Shown: positions 26,957 through 36,110 of the stretch, one piece after another
Layout: every line of letters starts with the position of its first letter
Numbering within the stretch: the stretch's first letter is position 1
DNA from: Halopenitus malekzadehii
GTDB lineage: Archaea; Halobacteriota; Halobacteria; Halobacteriales; Haloferacaceae
Assembly: GCF_900108505.1 (NCBI RefSeq)
Contig: NZ_FNWU01000006.1
Location: forward strand, 37,825 to 101,824
DNA: 64,000 bases
Reading direction: 5' to 3'
Translations under genes and position numbers: made by a program
Notes under the pieces: generated by a model
What the model saw: only the letters and a program-made list of their open reading frames with translations
Database searches by the model: none
What the model was told of the DNA's origin: nothing

Positions 26957-27396
26957 CCGACCACCTACCGCTCCAGCTCGCCCTCAACGTCCTCGCAACG
27001 CGGCACGCCTACGCGGTGTTCACCGTGTTGTTGTGCATCGGCCTGTACATGATGATTGCGAACCCACATCTCGTGAAGAAGATCATCGGCCTCAACCTGT
27101 TCCAGACGGCGATCTTCCTGTTCTTCATCGCCTCCGCGTACGTTCGTGGCGGGTCGATCCCGATCGTCGAGGGAGGCGGGAGCGCGGAGGCGACCCTCGT
27201 GAGCCCGCTCCCGCAGGTGATCGTCCTGACCGCCATCGTCGTCGGCGTGAGCCTCACCGCGGTCGGGCTCGCGCTCTGTATCCGGATCTACACGGAGTAC
27301 GGAACCCTCCGAACCGACGCGCTCCGGAAGGCGATGGCCGAGGAGGACGACCTCCCGGTAGCTGGCGACGGCTCTACAGGGGGTGAGAACGCGTGA
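26953..27396 (+). CDS. mrpC: Mrp antiporter subunit C (NuoK-like)
   Basis: This 147-residue protein has three membrane segments homologous to NuoK. GLYMMIANPHLVKKIIGLNLFQTA (in part NPHLVKKIIGLNLFQTA) and LPQVIVLTAIVVGVS are the family blocks. The C-terminal tail is acidic. Its stop overlaps the GTG of the first D subunit. Confidence 0.93.
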   Translation: MTDHLPLQLALNVLATRHAYAVFTVLLCIGLYMMIANPHLVKKIIGLNLFQTAIFLFFIASAYVRGGSIPIVEGGGSAEATLVSPLPQVIVLTAIVVGVSLTAVGLALCIRIYTEYGTLRTDALRKAMAEEDDLPVAGDGSTGGENA

Positions 27397-28961
27397 GCGA
27401 CCTCCTGCTTCCGCTCGCGATCGTGGTTCCGATCCTCGCGGCGACGCTCCCGCTCCTGTTTGGACCCCGGTATGACCGGATCGGCTGGCCGATCGCCGCG
27501 ATCACGACCGTCTCGCTCGTCGGGATCGCTGCCTCGATCGCCCGGATCGTCTTCGTGGAGGGCCCGCCGACCGAGTACGGGATCGTCCACGAACTCGGCG
27601 GCTGGCAGCGTCCGTACGGTATCGAACTCGTCGCCGACGAGCTGTCGGCGTCACTCGTGGTCCTGGTCGCGCTCGTGGCGGCCGGGACGCTCGTTTTCTC
27701 GCGTGTGGCCGGCCCTCGTGGGAACGCGTTTTACTCAGGCTACCTGCTGTTGACCGGCGGGTTGATGGGCATCTCGCTCACCGGCGACCTGTTCAACCTG
27801 TTCGTTTTCCTCGAGATCGTCGGGTTGACGACCTATGCGCTCGTCGCGGCCGACCGGTCGGGCGCCAGCGCGTACGCGTCGATCAAGTACCTGCTGGTGG
27901 GTACCGTCGGCGCCTCGCTGTACCTGGTCGGCGTCGGCTACACCTTCCTGGCAACGGGGTCGCTGAATATGATCGACCTCCAGGCGACGATCGCGACCGT
28001 CGGCTACGGCGACCCCCTGATCCGGGCCGGCTACGCGCTCATCGTCGTCGGCCTCTCGCTGAAGATCGCCGTCTTCCCGCTGCACGTCTGGCAGCCGGAC
28101 GCCTACCAGCGCGCGCCCGACGCGGTGACGACGGTCATCGCGGCGTTGGTCTCGACGTCGGCGGCCTACGCCCTGCTCCGCATCACCTACACCGTCTTCA
28201 CGGTCGAGTTCCTCGCCGCGAACGACGGAATCACGAACGCGATGCTACTGGCGGCCGGCGTCTCGATCCTCGTCGGATCGGTGCTGGCGGCGATGCAGTC
28301 CGATCTCAAGCGGCTGTTCGCCTACTCGTCGGTTGCACAATTCGGGATGATCGTCGCCGCGATCGCGCTTGCAAACGAGACGGCGCTGCTGGGCGGGATC
28401 ATCCATCTGCTCGGCCACGGCCTGCTCAAGTTCGGGCTGTTCCTTGCCGTCGGCCTGCTCGCGTACGGCTACGGCGTTCGACGGGTTGCAGACCTCGCGA
28501 GCCTCGCCCGCAGAGCACCGTACCTTTCGGGGGCGTTCGTCGTCCTCGGACTCGCGCTCGTCGGGATCCCGCCCTCCATCGGCCTGCTCGGCAAGTGGTA
28601 CATCGCGCTCGGGGCGGTGGAGGCCGCCGGTGGCGGTGACCTCGCCGCACTGGGGATCGCGGCCGTGATGCTCGTGAGTACTCTGTTCACGCTGGCGTAC
28701 GTCGCCCGGATCATCGAGCAACTGTACTTCGCGGGCGCCGATCCCGGTCCCGGCGACGCCGGATCGACCGCTTCCGCCGCGGACGGTCCGACCGGACCGG
28801 GGACCCTGGCCCAACCGGACGGCGGTCGGACGGAGCAGCGGGACGTTCCGACCGGCGCGTTCGTCGTGCTCGTCGTCGTCGCGCTGATCGCGGTCGGGCT
28901 CGGGTTCGCCGGGTTCGCTGCCGCCGATCTCTTCGGACCGTTCCTCGGGAGGATGATCTAA
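27393..28961 (+). CDS. mrpD: Mrp antiporter subunit D, first copy (NuoM/NuoN-like)
   Basis: This 522-residue proton-conducting transporter has about fourteen membrane segments. Seen are the first-half Glu in FNLFVFLEIVGLTTYALVA (near residues 131-149), the SGASAYASIKYLLVG block, the channel segment with KIAVFPLHVWQPDAYQRAPD (near 226-245) and LKRLFAYSSVAQFG (near 305-318). A 40-residue Gly/Asp/Pro-rich hydrophilic loop precedes the last membrane segment. GTG start overlaps mrpC. It abuts the next gene without a gap. Confidence 0.93.
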   Translation: MSDLLLPLAIVVPILAATLPLLFGPRYDRIGWPIAAITTVSLVGIAASIARIVFVEGPPTEYGIVHELGGWQRPYGIELVADELSASLVVLVALVAAGTLVFSRVAGPRGNAFYSGYLLLTGGLMGISLTGDLFNLFVFLEIVGLTTYALVAADRSGASAYASIKYLLVGTVGASLYLVGVGYTFLATGSLNMIDLQATIATVGYGDPLIRAGYALIVVGLSLKIAVFPLHVWQPDAYQRAPDAVTTVIAALVSTSAAYALLRITYTVFTVEFLAANDGITNAMLLAAGVSILVGSVLAAMQSDLKRLFAYSSVAQFGMIVAAIALANETALLGGIIHLLGHGLLKFGLFLAVGLLAYGYGVRRVADLASLARRAPYLSGAFVVLGLALVGIPPSIGLLGKWYIALGAVEAAGGGDLAALGIAAVMLVSTLFTLAYVARIIEQLYFAGADPGPGDAGSTASAADGPTGPGTLAQPDGGRTEQRDVPTGAFVVLVVVALIAVGLGFAGFAAADLFGPFLGRMI

Positions 28962-31007
28962 ATGACCGAAGTCGACTCACTGCGACCGTTGTTCGTCGTT
29001 CTCGTATCGTTCGTGGCCAGCGGGGCCATCGTCGCGTCCCACCGCCGGCCGAACCTGCGTGAGGGGTGGACGCTGCTTGCGGCGGTCGCGAAGTTCGCCG
29101 CCGTGGTCTCGCTGCTGCCGGGCGTGCTCGCCGGGACCGTCTACGTCACGGAGGTCGTGACCTTCCTGCCGTACGTCGAGTTCACCTTACGGGCGGACCC
29201 GCTCGGGATGCTGTTTGCGGTCCTGGCCAGCGGCCTGTGGATAATCACGTCGCTGTACAGCATCGGATATATGCGCGGGCTCGACGAGCCCAACCAGACG
29301 CGGTACTTCGCCGCCTTCGCGGTCTCGCTGTCGACGACGATGGGGATCGCCTTCGCCGGCAACCTGATCACCATCTTCATCTTCTACGAGCTGCTGTCGA
29401 TCGCGACCTATCCGCTGGTCGCTCACGACGAGACGCCGGAGGCGCGCTCCGCAGGCCGAAAGTACCTCGCGTACACGATGTTCGGCGGCGGCGTGTTCGT
29501 GCTCGCCGGCACCGTGCTGGTCTACTGGCTCACCGGCCTCGTCGGAGAGCCGACCGTCGCCTTCTCGGCGGGCGGGATCGACGCGCTCGCGACCGCAGCC
29601 AGCAGCGACCCCCTGATGGCGAAGATCGCCTTCGTCCTGCTCGGGGTCGGGTTCGCCGTGAAGGCCGGTTTGATGCCGCTACACCAGTGGCTCCCCGAAG
29701 CGATGGTGGCGCCGACGCCCGTCTCGGGGCTGCTCCACGCGGTGGCGGTCGTCAAGTCCGGCGCGTTCGGCGTCTCGCGGATCGTCCTCGACGTTTTCGG
29801 GCCCGAGGTCGTCTTCGATCTCGGCGTCGGCGTCTGGCTGTCGGTGATGGCCGCGGTCACGTTGACCGCCGCCAGCATCATCGCCCTGCGGAAGGACCAC
29901 CTCAAACAGCGGCTCGCCTACTCGACGGTGAGCCAGCTCAGCTACATCCTGCTCGGGCTCGGGCTGTTCGGCTGGCACGGGCTCGTGGGCGCGCTGTTGC
30001 ACATCCCCGCACACGCCTTCATGAAGCTCACCCTGTTCTTCTGTGCGGGCTGTATCCACGTGGAGACCCACACCGACTACATCTCGGAGATGGCCGGGAT
30101 CGGCAAGCGGATGCCGGTGACGATGGCCGCGTTCACCGTGGCGGCCGCGGGGATGGCCGGCATCCCGCTCGTGGCCGGGTTCGTGAGCAAGTTCTATATG
30201 TTGGTCGGCGGGATCGCGATGGGTGCGGCAACGCCGATCGGCTACTACCTCGCCGGGGCGCTGTTGCTGTCGGGCGTGCTCAACATCGCGTACTTCTGGC
30301 CGGTCGTCTACACCGCCTTCTTCGAGGCGGAGGACGCCCACGACGCCAAGCCGCTCGTCGAATTCCCGCTTGGCGGCCGGACGACGGCGACGATCGACGC
30401 CGTCAGAACCGACGGCGGCGATCGAAAGGAGTCTGACGACGACGGCACCGAGCGCGAAGACGGGACCGCAACCGGCGCTGACGCCGAAACGCCGATCCCG
30501 GACGCCGAGGACGAGGCCGGATCCGAGGAGGATGATCCGACCGAGAGCGGCGACGACGGAACCGAGGCGAACGTCGACGACGGCGTCGTCCGGCCCGACT
30601 TCGCGCCGGGGGATCGCGACTTCTCGGAGCCCGCCGAACGCGTCGACACGGGGAACTACGCGGTCGATACGAACCCCTCCGACACGGACGTTCCGTTCTC
30701 CCCCGAGGGCGGCTCCGACGACCGCGATGCTGGCCGCCTCGACGAACGTGACCAGCGTGACCACGCAGACCAAACGGACCACGCAGACCACGACCACCAC
30801 GGCGGTCCGCCGCCAAGCGGCTGGCGATCGATCCGTGGCCTCACGGCCCTGCTGGGCCGCGAGACGACGTGGTTCATGCTTGCACCGATACTGACGGCGA
30901 TGACGCTTGCCGTCCTGCTCGGCGTGATCCCGAGCGAGATGGCGTTCCTCGATCTGATCGAGCTCATCGTCGAGACGCGCCTCGAGGGCGCGGGGGTGGG
31001 CCTATGA
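28962..31007 (+). CDS. Mrp antiporter D-type subunit, second copy, with a large acidic and His-rich loop
   Basis: The 681-residue protein has a normal NuoL/M-like core up to about residue 450: IFIFYELLSIATYPLVAHDE near 143, KAGLMPLHQWLPEAMVAPTP near 231, KQRLAYSTVSQLSYILLG near 315. Then residues 452-635 form an insertion of about 185 residues rich in Asp, Glu, Thr and Gly, ending in DHADQTDHADHDHHGG. Two final membrane-type stretches follow (WFMLAPILTAMTLAVLLGVI). It overlaps the third D copy by ATGA. Proton or sodium translocation is inferred from the family. Confidence 0.9.
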   Translation: MTEVDSLRPLFVVLVSFVASGAIVASHRRPNLREGWTLLAAVAKFAAVVSLLPGVLAGTVYVTEVVTFLPYVEFTLRADPLGMLFAVLASGLWIITSLYSIGYMRGLDEPNQTRYFAAFAVSLSTTMGIAFAGNLITIFIFYELLSIATYPLVAHDETPEARSAGRKYLAYTMFGGGVFVLAGTVLVYWLTGLVGEPTVAFSAGGIDALATAASSDPLMAKIAFVLLGVGFAVKAGLMPLHQWLPEAMVAPTPVSGLLHAVAVVKSGAFGVSRIVLDVFGPEVVFDLGVGVWLSVMAAVTLTAASIIALRKDHLKQRLAYSTVSQLSYILLGLGLFGWHGLVGALLHIPAHAFMKLTLFFCAGCIHVETHTDYISEMAGIGKRMPVTMAAFTVAAAGMAGIPLVAGFVSKFYMLVGGIAMGAATPIGYYLAGALLLSGVLNIAYFWPVVYTAFFEAEDAHDAKPLVEFPLGGRTTATIDAVRTDGGDRKESDDDGTEREDGTATGADAETPIPDAEDEAGSEEDDPTESGDDGTEANVDDGVVRPDFAPGDRDFSEPAERVDTGNYAVDTNPSDTDVPFSPEGGSDDRDAGRLDERDQRDHADQTDHADHDHHGGPPPSGWRSIRGLTALLGRETTWFMLAPILTAMTLAVLLGVIPSEMAFLDLIELIVETRLEGAGVGL

Positions 31008-32818
31008 CCGCCGGAATCGCCGGAACCGCGGGCGGCGCGCTCGCCACCGGCACCGTCGGGAGTGACCTCCTGACGACGGTCCCGCCGTACCTGCTCGTGG
31101 CGATCGCCGCGCTGCTGGCGGTCGTGCTCCCGCGACGTCTCGGACACCTGCTCGGGGCGGCCGCGACCGCGTTCGTGTTCATACAGGCGGTGAGCTTCGA
31201 CCCGGCGATGTACGGACCACACCTGGCGTCGACGTTCCTCGGGTTCGACGTCGTCTTCTTCAACGTCGACGACTTCTCCCGGCTGATGGGTGTCGTCGTC
31301 GGGTTCCTCGCGACCGCGGCGGTGATCTACGCCTACGGCAGCGACGCGCCGCGGTGGCTGACCGGGCTCGCGCTGATCTACGTCGCCTCGACGGTCGCGA
31401 CGATCTACGCCGGCGACTGGCTCACGCTGATCGTCTTCTGGGAGCTGATGGCGGTCACCTCGACGCTGCTCGTCTGGCACCACGGCGGGGCGGCGGTGCG
31501 AGCCGGCTTCCGGTACGCGATCTTCCACGGCATCGGCGGGACGGTGCTGCTCGGCGCCGTCGTCGTCCACTTCGGGGCGGTCGAGAGTTTCCTGTTCACG
31601 GCAGAGACGGGGATCCACGACTCGGCCGCGCTGCTCGCGGCGCTCGGGATCGGCGTCAACTGCGGGTTCATCGGCCTCCACACCTGGCTGCCGGACACCT
31701 ATCCGCGACCCCACATCGCGGCGTCGGTGTTCCTCTCGGTGTTCACGACCAAGACGGCCGTCTACGTCCTCTACCGGGCGTTCCCGGAGGGTGGGCTGTG
31801 GATGGCCTACCTCGGCGGCGCGATGGCCGTCTACGGCGCCTTCTTCGCGCTGTTGCAGTACGACCCGCGCCGGCTCCTCTCGTACCACATCCAGGCGCAG
31901 GTCGGGTACATGCTCGCGGGGATCGGCCTGGCGGGCTACGTCGGCGAGAAGGCGCTGGCCGGCGGCTTCGCCCATCTGCTCAACAACGTCCTCTACAAGA
32001 GCCTGCTGTTCATGGCGATCGGCGTGATCATCTATCGGACCGGGACGGAGGACATCCGCGAGCTGGGCGGCCTCTGGCGGAAGACCCCGATCGCGTTCGT
32101 GATCTACCTCGTCGGCGCCGCGTCGATCACGGCCGTCCCCGGCTTCAACGGTTTCGTCTCGAAGGGAATGGTGATCGACTCCGCCCACGAGATCCACCAG
32201 TTCACGATCGCCCTCGACGGCGGGCTGCTCTGGTGGCTGCTCATCCTCGGCGGGGTCGGGACGTTTATGTCCTTCATCAAGCTCGGCTACTACACGTTCT
32301 TCCACGGGAGCGCCTCGATCTCCCCGCGCGACGCGACGCCGTTCCAGACGGTCGGGATGGCGCTCGCCGCCGGCGCCTGCATCTATCTCGGCGTCTCCTA
32401 CGAGACGCTGCTCGGGCTGATGCCCCACACGGAGTACCTGCTCGCGGAGCTGCATCCCTACAGCACGGGCCACCTGACCGAATCCGCCGCGCTGTTGACC
32501 GCTGGATTCGTCGGCTTCTTCGCGCTCAAACGTCCCCTGGCGTGGATCGCCCACCGAATGCGCGACGTCGACGCGGTCACGTACCCGGCGTTCTTCCACG
32601 TCGGCCGCGGACTCGTCATCGGGGTGACCGAGTCGTGGGCGGCCGTCGACCGGCTCACGATGCGGCTCGTCGCGGCGATCGAGTGGACCGCGATGAACCC
32701 CCGTCACGCCGTGCGTCGGGTCGGGATCGACGCGGAGATCCGGACCGGGATCGGCCGCGGCGTCCTGATCATCACGCTCGTGGCGGCCGGCACGGTGCTG
32801 ATCGGGCTCGTCTGGTGA
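31004..32818 (+). CDS. Mrp antiporter D-type subunit, third copy
   Basis: This 604-residue NuoL/M-family transporter has about fourteen segments. Markers are LIVFWELMAVTSTLLVWHHGG (in part IVFWELMAVTSTLLVWHHG, near 142), FIGLHTWLPDTYPRPHI near 224, LLQYDPRRLLSYHIQAQVGY (near 285) and AVPGFNGFVSKGMV (near 378). A longer C-terminal cytoplasmic region with FALKRPLAWIAHRMRD leads to a last membrane helix. It ends the operon. Three D-like subunits plus the separate DUF4040 protein probably replace the A and D channels of bacterial Mrp. Confidence 0.9.
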   Translation: MTAGIAGTAGGALATGTVGSDLLTTVPPYLLVAIAALLAVVLPRRLGHLLGAAATAFVFIQAVSFDPAMYGPHLASTFLGFDVVFFNVDDFSRLMGVVVGFLATAAVIYAYGSDAPRWLTGLALIYVASTVATIYAGDWLTLIVFWELMAVTSTLLVWHHGGAAVRAGFRYAIFHGIGGTVLLGAVVVHFGAVESFLFTAETGIHDSAALLAALGIGVNCGFIGLHTWLPDTYPRPHIAASVFLSVFTTKTAVYVLYRAFPEGGLWMAYLGGAMAVYGAFFALLQYDPRRLLSYHIQAQVGYMLAGIGLAGYVGEKALAGGFAHLLNNVLYKSLLFMAIGVIIYRTGTEDIRELGGLWRKTPIAFVIYLVGAASITAVPGFNGFVSKGMVIDSAHEIHQFTIALDGGLLWWLLILGGVGTFMSFIKLGYYTFFHGSASISPRDATPFQTVGMALAAGACIYLGVSYETLLGLMPHTEYLLAELHPYSTGHLTESAALLTAGFVGFFALKRPLAWIAHRMRDVDAVTYPAFFHVGRGLVIGVTESWAAVDRLTMRLVAAIEWTAMNPRHAVRRVGIDAEIRTGIGRGVLIITLVAAGTVLIGLVW

Positions 32819-32946
32819 CGGGCGGTCCCGGAGGGTTCCGGAGGGTCCCGTTCGGGGTCGGGTCGGGACGGGTATCGGATTGAGGCAAGCGAATCGCGGC
32901 TTCCGGCGTCGTCGGCTTTTTATTGAGCTCACTCGTGTTCCCGACC

Positions 32947-33309
32947 GTGACGGATCGCCGCCCGCGGATCGACGGGTCCGACGCCGGGAACACCTGGCGT
33001 CGCCGGCTTCGTGTCGCCCTCGTAGTCTTCCTCATCGGCGTCGCCGCTGACGTGGCAACGACCTACGTCGCGATCACGTTCGGGCCGTTCGTGGAGGGGT
33101 CTCCGGTCGGCCGAGTCCTCATCGACCGCTACGGGCTGGTTCGCGGGATGATCGCCACCAAGGTGGCGGGGATGGTGCTCATCGCGATCCCGGTCGCGAT
33201 CGCGAAGCGGAATCGGACCGTCGTGGTGACGGTGATGTTCGGCGGCGTCGGCGCGATCTCGTTGCTCGCGGCCGTCCACAACCTCGTCCGGATCCTCGGC
33301 GTGGTGTGA
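32947..33309 (+). CDS. Small haloarchaeal membrane protein (DUF5658-like)
   Basis: The protein has 120 residues and three membrane segments: VALVVFLIGVAADVATTYVA, MIATKVAGMVLIAIPVAIA and VVVTVMFGGVGAISLLAAV. The Asp in the first segment followed by TTYVAITFG is typical of a haloarchaeal family I associate with DUF5658; the number is from memory. Start choice: GTG at 32947 lies about 27 bases after a TATA-like ttttat; upstream TTG and GTG codons also exist. It follows the Mrp operon by 128 bases with its own promoter. Function unknown. Confidence 0.75.
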   Translation: MTDRRPRIDGSDAGNTWRRRLRVALVVFLIGVAADVATTYVAITFGPFVEGSPVGRVLIDRYGLVRGMIATKVAGMVLIAIPVAIAKRNRTVVVTVMFGGVGAISLLAAVHNLVRILGVV

Positions 33310-33357
33310 CCCCCGTTCGACCGGTCGCCGTGGAACGCGGTCCGATCCGCGGTGGAC

Positions 33358-34206
33358 TCACAGTTCGATCCGCTCGACCAGCTGCGACTCGTCCTCGCCC
33401 TTCGTGTTGATCGCGACGATCCGGACCTCCTCCTCGAGCAGCGAGTCCCGAAGTTTCGCCTTCAGGAGGGAGTCGACCTGATAGACCCCGGCGGCGCTGT
33501 TCATCGTGATCTCCACCTCGACGGGATCGTCCTCGCCGGTCGTCAGCCGGACGCGCTCGATCGCCCGCGAGGAGATGGTGTTGATCCCGCGTCCGCCCTT
33601 CTCGTAGGGGATCCGGGACCGCCCGCGCTCCATATCCAGCCCGTCGGCGATGCGGATGACGCCCGCCTCCCGGGTCAGCGGCGTCTCCTCGGTGTGGTGA
33701 CAGAGGATCGCGTGGAGGATCTCGGCTTTGACCCGGACCGCGGCGGGGGTGTCGTACCACTCCGGAAGGAGTCGGTCGAGGAGGTCCGCGGCCAACGGGA
33801 TCGAGTAGTAGGTGTGGTCGTCGCGGTGCACCACGTGGCCGACGTCGTGAAGCGTCGCTGCCAACGCGATCACGACCGGCTCGTCGGCCTCTTCGAGCCC
33901 CTGGTCGCTTGCGCCGTTGAAGGGTACGCCGGCCCGTTTGAGGAGGTCGTACAGCCGCAGCGCGCGGTCCCTGACGATCTCGATGTGTTTGGCCCCGTGG
34001 TCGTTGTAGCCCTTCCTGGTGACGGCGTTGACGTTTTGCGCCTCGAGATACGCCTCGATCTCCGGGTCCGATTCGATCGTCTCGAGCACCGCGTTCACCC
34101 GCTCGTCCGGAAACGCGTGATCGGCCGCCGGGTCGTACGCCCGTCGCGACTCGTCGACGTCGGTCTCGACGTCCCCGGTCGTGGGATCGCCGTCGTCGAT
34201 GTCCAT
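33358..34206 (-). CDS. HD-domain phosphohydrolase
   Basis: The 282-residue protein has an HD fold. Metal ligands seen are the His of NDHGAKHIEIV (near residue 69), the HD pair in ATLHDVGHVVHRDDH (near 115-129) and further His residues in HAILCHHTEET (near 164-174). A C-terminal region of about 90 residues (ISSRAIERVRL, VEVEITMNSAAGVYQVDSLL in part) follows. The first 30 residues are acidic. Start at Met-Asp-Ile-Asp: cttttaagc on the minus strand lies about 27 bases upstream, arguing for a leaderless transcript. Substrate (nucleotide or cyclic nucleotide) unknown. Confidence 0.85.
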   Translation of the reverse strand: MDIDDGDPTTGDVETDVDESRRAYDPAADHAFPDERVNAVLETIESDPEIEAYLEAQNVNAVTRKGYNDHGAKHIEIVRDRALRLYDLLKRAGVPFNGASDQGLEEADEPVVIALAATLHDVGHVVHRDDHTYYSIPLAADLLDRLLPEWYDTPAAVRVKAEILHAILCHHTEETPLTREAGVIRIADGLDMERGRSRIPYEKGGRGINTISSRAIERVRLTTGEDDPVEVEITMNSAAGVYQVDSLLKAKLRDSLLEEEVRIVAINTKGEDESQLVERIEL

Positions 34207-34394
34207 CGTTCGATGCTGCGGAGGCGACCGGCTTAAAAGCCATCGACCGCCACGGCCTCTCCCGCGGGGACCGGCCATCGACCGACTGCGAACCGGCTAT
34301 TCACGGCTATATGTGTTCACTACGACCGTGTTGACAGTTGACTCCAACCGTGGTGATTATATCCAACCAAACGATATGAACATATATGTAATAT

Positions 34395-34424
34395 TTATAA
34401 ATGATCATCGAAAATCATTAATAA
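34395..34424. promoter_or_regulatory. Large palindrome overlapping the echA promoter
   Basis: Arms ttataaatgat (34395-34405) and atcattaataa (34414-34424) are inverted repeats with one mismatch over 11 bases, separated by catcgaaa. The right arm lies where a TATA box should be for a leaderless ATG at 34447. A second small palindrome, acatatatgt, is just upstream (34380-34389). Good candidate operator. Confidence 0.55.
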
Positions 34425-34446
34425 TATCTCGGACTCCGTTCACACG

Positions 34447-35265
34447 ATGTCGGAGCCCGACTACGACGCGATCGCCTGGTCGTTCGACGAGGACACCGGC
34501 GTTGGACGCATCGAACTCGATCGCCCGGACGCGATGAACGCGATCAATGACCGAATGCAGCGGGAGCTCATCGAGGGCTTCCGACGGTTTCGACGGCTCG
34601 AGGAGGATCGAACCGGTGTGGCCGTTCGCGCGATCGTCGTCTCGGGTGCCGGCGACCGGGCGTTCAGCACCGGGCTCGACGTCAGCGAGATGCAGTCGAT
34701 CACCGACTACGGCGAGAAGAAGCGGATCCCGGACGGATTCCACGAGATGGCGGAGACGATCGAGCGCTGCGAACCACCGGTGATCGCGCGGATCGACGGA
34801 CTCTGTCTCGGCGGCGGGTTGGAGATCGCGCTCGCGTCCGACTTCCGGCTGGCGAGCGAGCGGAGCTCGTTCGGCCAGCCCGAGGTCAACTTCGGGGTCC
34901 TTCCCGGCGGCGGGGGCGCCCAGCGGCTGTCGATGATCGTCGGCGTCAGCCGCGCGAAGGAGCTGTGTATGACCGGCGAGCGGATCGAGGCCGAGCGGGC
35001 GGCCGCGGAGGGGATCATCGATCACGTCCATCCGGCTGCGGACCTGGAGTCCGAGGTCGAGTCGTTCGTCGACTCGATCGTCGACAAGCCGCCCCTCGCG
35101 GTTCGAACGATCAAGGAGGCCGCCGACCGCACCCGCGAAGTCGGCTTCGAGGAGGCCCTGCAGTACGGCAACCGGGCGTGGCTGTCGCTGTCACAGACGC
35201 GCGATTACGACCGCGCCGTCGAGGCGTTCGGAACCGACGCCGACGTCGAGTGGGAGGGACGGTAG
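34447..35265 (+). CDS. Enoyl-CoA hydratase/isomerase family protein
   Basis: The 272-residue crotonase-fold enzyme probably hydrates enoyl-CoA in fatty-acid or amino-acid breakdown. Seen are the CoA-binding/oxyanion segments RAFSTGLDVSEM (near residues 74-85) and IDGLCLGGGLEIALASDFRL (near 117-136), and the catalytic-type Glu in FGQPEVNFGVLPGGGGAQRL (near 142-161). C-terminal helices are present. It lies five bases before an SDR gene, so the two form an operon. The true substrate is unknown; related enzymes include isomerases and dehalogenases. Confidence 0.9.
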   Translation: MSEPDYDAIAWSFDEDTGVGRIELDRPDAMNAINDRMQRELIEGFRRFRRLEEDRTGVAVRAIVVSGAGDRAFSTGLDVSEMQSITDYGEKKRIPDGFHEMAETIERCEPPVIARIDGLCLGGGLEIALASDFRLASERSSFGQPEVNFGVLPGGGGAQRLSMIVGVSRAKELCMTGERIEAERAAAEGIIDHVHPAADLESEVESFVDSIVDKPPLAVRTIKEAADRTREVGFEEALQYGNRAWLSLSQTRDYDRAVEAFGTDADVEWEGR

Positions 35266-35270
35266 CGCCG

Positions 35271-36038
35271 ATGCTCGAGGCCTTCGAGGACGCACTCGAC
35301 TTCTCCGAGCAGGTCGTCTGTGTCACGGGCGCTGCACAGGGGATCGGCGAGACCGTGGCGGCGTCGTTCGCCGAGGCGGGCGCGTCGGTCGTCGTCGCCG
35401 ACATCGACGCCGACGCCGCCGCGACGACGGCCGAGGCGATCGGCGCGGCGCACGGCACCGAGACGCTCGCGGTCGGGGTCGACGTCTCGGACAGCGACGA
35501 GGCCCGCGCGATGGTCGAGACGGCGGTCGCGGAGCTCGGCGGCCTGGACGTCCTCGTCAACAACGCGGGCGTCGCGGGCGCACAGCGGTTCCGCGACTCC
35601 GAGCCCGAGGACTGGGATCGAAAGATCGGCGTCTCCCTCTACGGGACGTTGAACTGTACCTCCGCCGCGTTGCCGGAGTTGGTCGATCGCTCGGGCGTCG
35701 TCATCAACTACGCGAGCTCGTCCTATCGCGGGAACGACCCTGGCCTCGCCGTCTACGGCGCCGCCAAGGCGGCCAACCGGTCGTTCACCAAGACCCTCGC
35801 CAAGGAGGTCGGCAGCGACGGCGTCCGCGTGAATTGTGTCTGTCCCGGTACCGTTCGCACCCCCGCGACCGAGGCGTTCGTCGAGCAGTACGCCGACGAG
35901 TTGCCGGAGTCGTACGCGCTCGACCGGATCGGCGAACCGGCGGACGTCGCGGCGGCCGTCGTCTTCCTGGCGAGCGACGCCGCCGCGTGGATAACCGGCG
36001 AGACGCTCCACGTCGACGGCGGCTACAGTCGCCGATAG
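35271..36038 (+). CDS. SDR family oxidoreductase
   Basis: This 255-residue short-chain dehydrogenase has the cofactor loop TGAAQGIG (residues 19-26), an acidic residue after strand 2 (VVVADIDAD) that suggests NAD(H), NNAGVAG (near residues 100-106), and the catalytic Ser149, Tyr162 and Lys166 (YGAAK). CPGTVRTP and the C-terminal ITGETLHVDGGYS are typical. The upstream enoyl-CoA hydratase suggests a 3-hydroxyacyl-CoA-type substrate, by inference. The ATG follows the previous stop by five bases; the upstream open frame is a shadow of echA. Confidence 0.92.
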   Translation: MLEAFEDALDFSEQVVCVTGAAQGIGETVAASFAEAGASVVVADIDADAAATTAEAIGAAHGTETLAVGVDVSDSDEARAMVETAVAELGGLDVLVNNAGVAGAQRFRDSEPEDWDRKIGVSLYGTLNCTSAALPELVDRSGVVINYASSSYRGNDPGLAVYGAAKAANRSFTKTLAKEVGSDGVRVNCVCPGTVRTPATEAFVEQYADELPESYALDRIGEPADVAAAVVFLASDAAAWITGETLHVDGGYSRR

Positions 36039-36110
36039 CCGGATCGGGGATCGCTGACGGGGTCGAAAGGCAAAAGGCATATAATAATTACCGGGCAACT
36101 CCGAGGTGAG

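Noticed and set aside
30656..32932. 758-codon minus-strand frame opposite the third Mrp D-type gene
   Set aside because: Antisense shadow with Arg/Asp/Glu-rich product and no domain; the plus strand encodes an obvious transporter overlapping its operon neighbours.
34300..34447. Very AT-rich stretch as a replication origin
   Set aside because: It is only about 100 bases long, without repeated origin-recognition boxes or an orc1/cdc6 gene nearby; it is explained by promoter elements and a palindrome.
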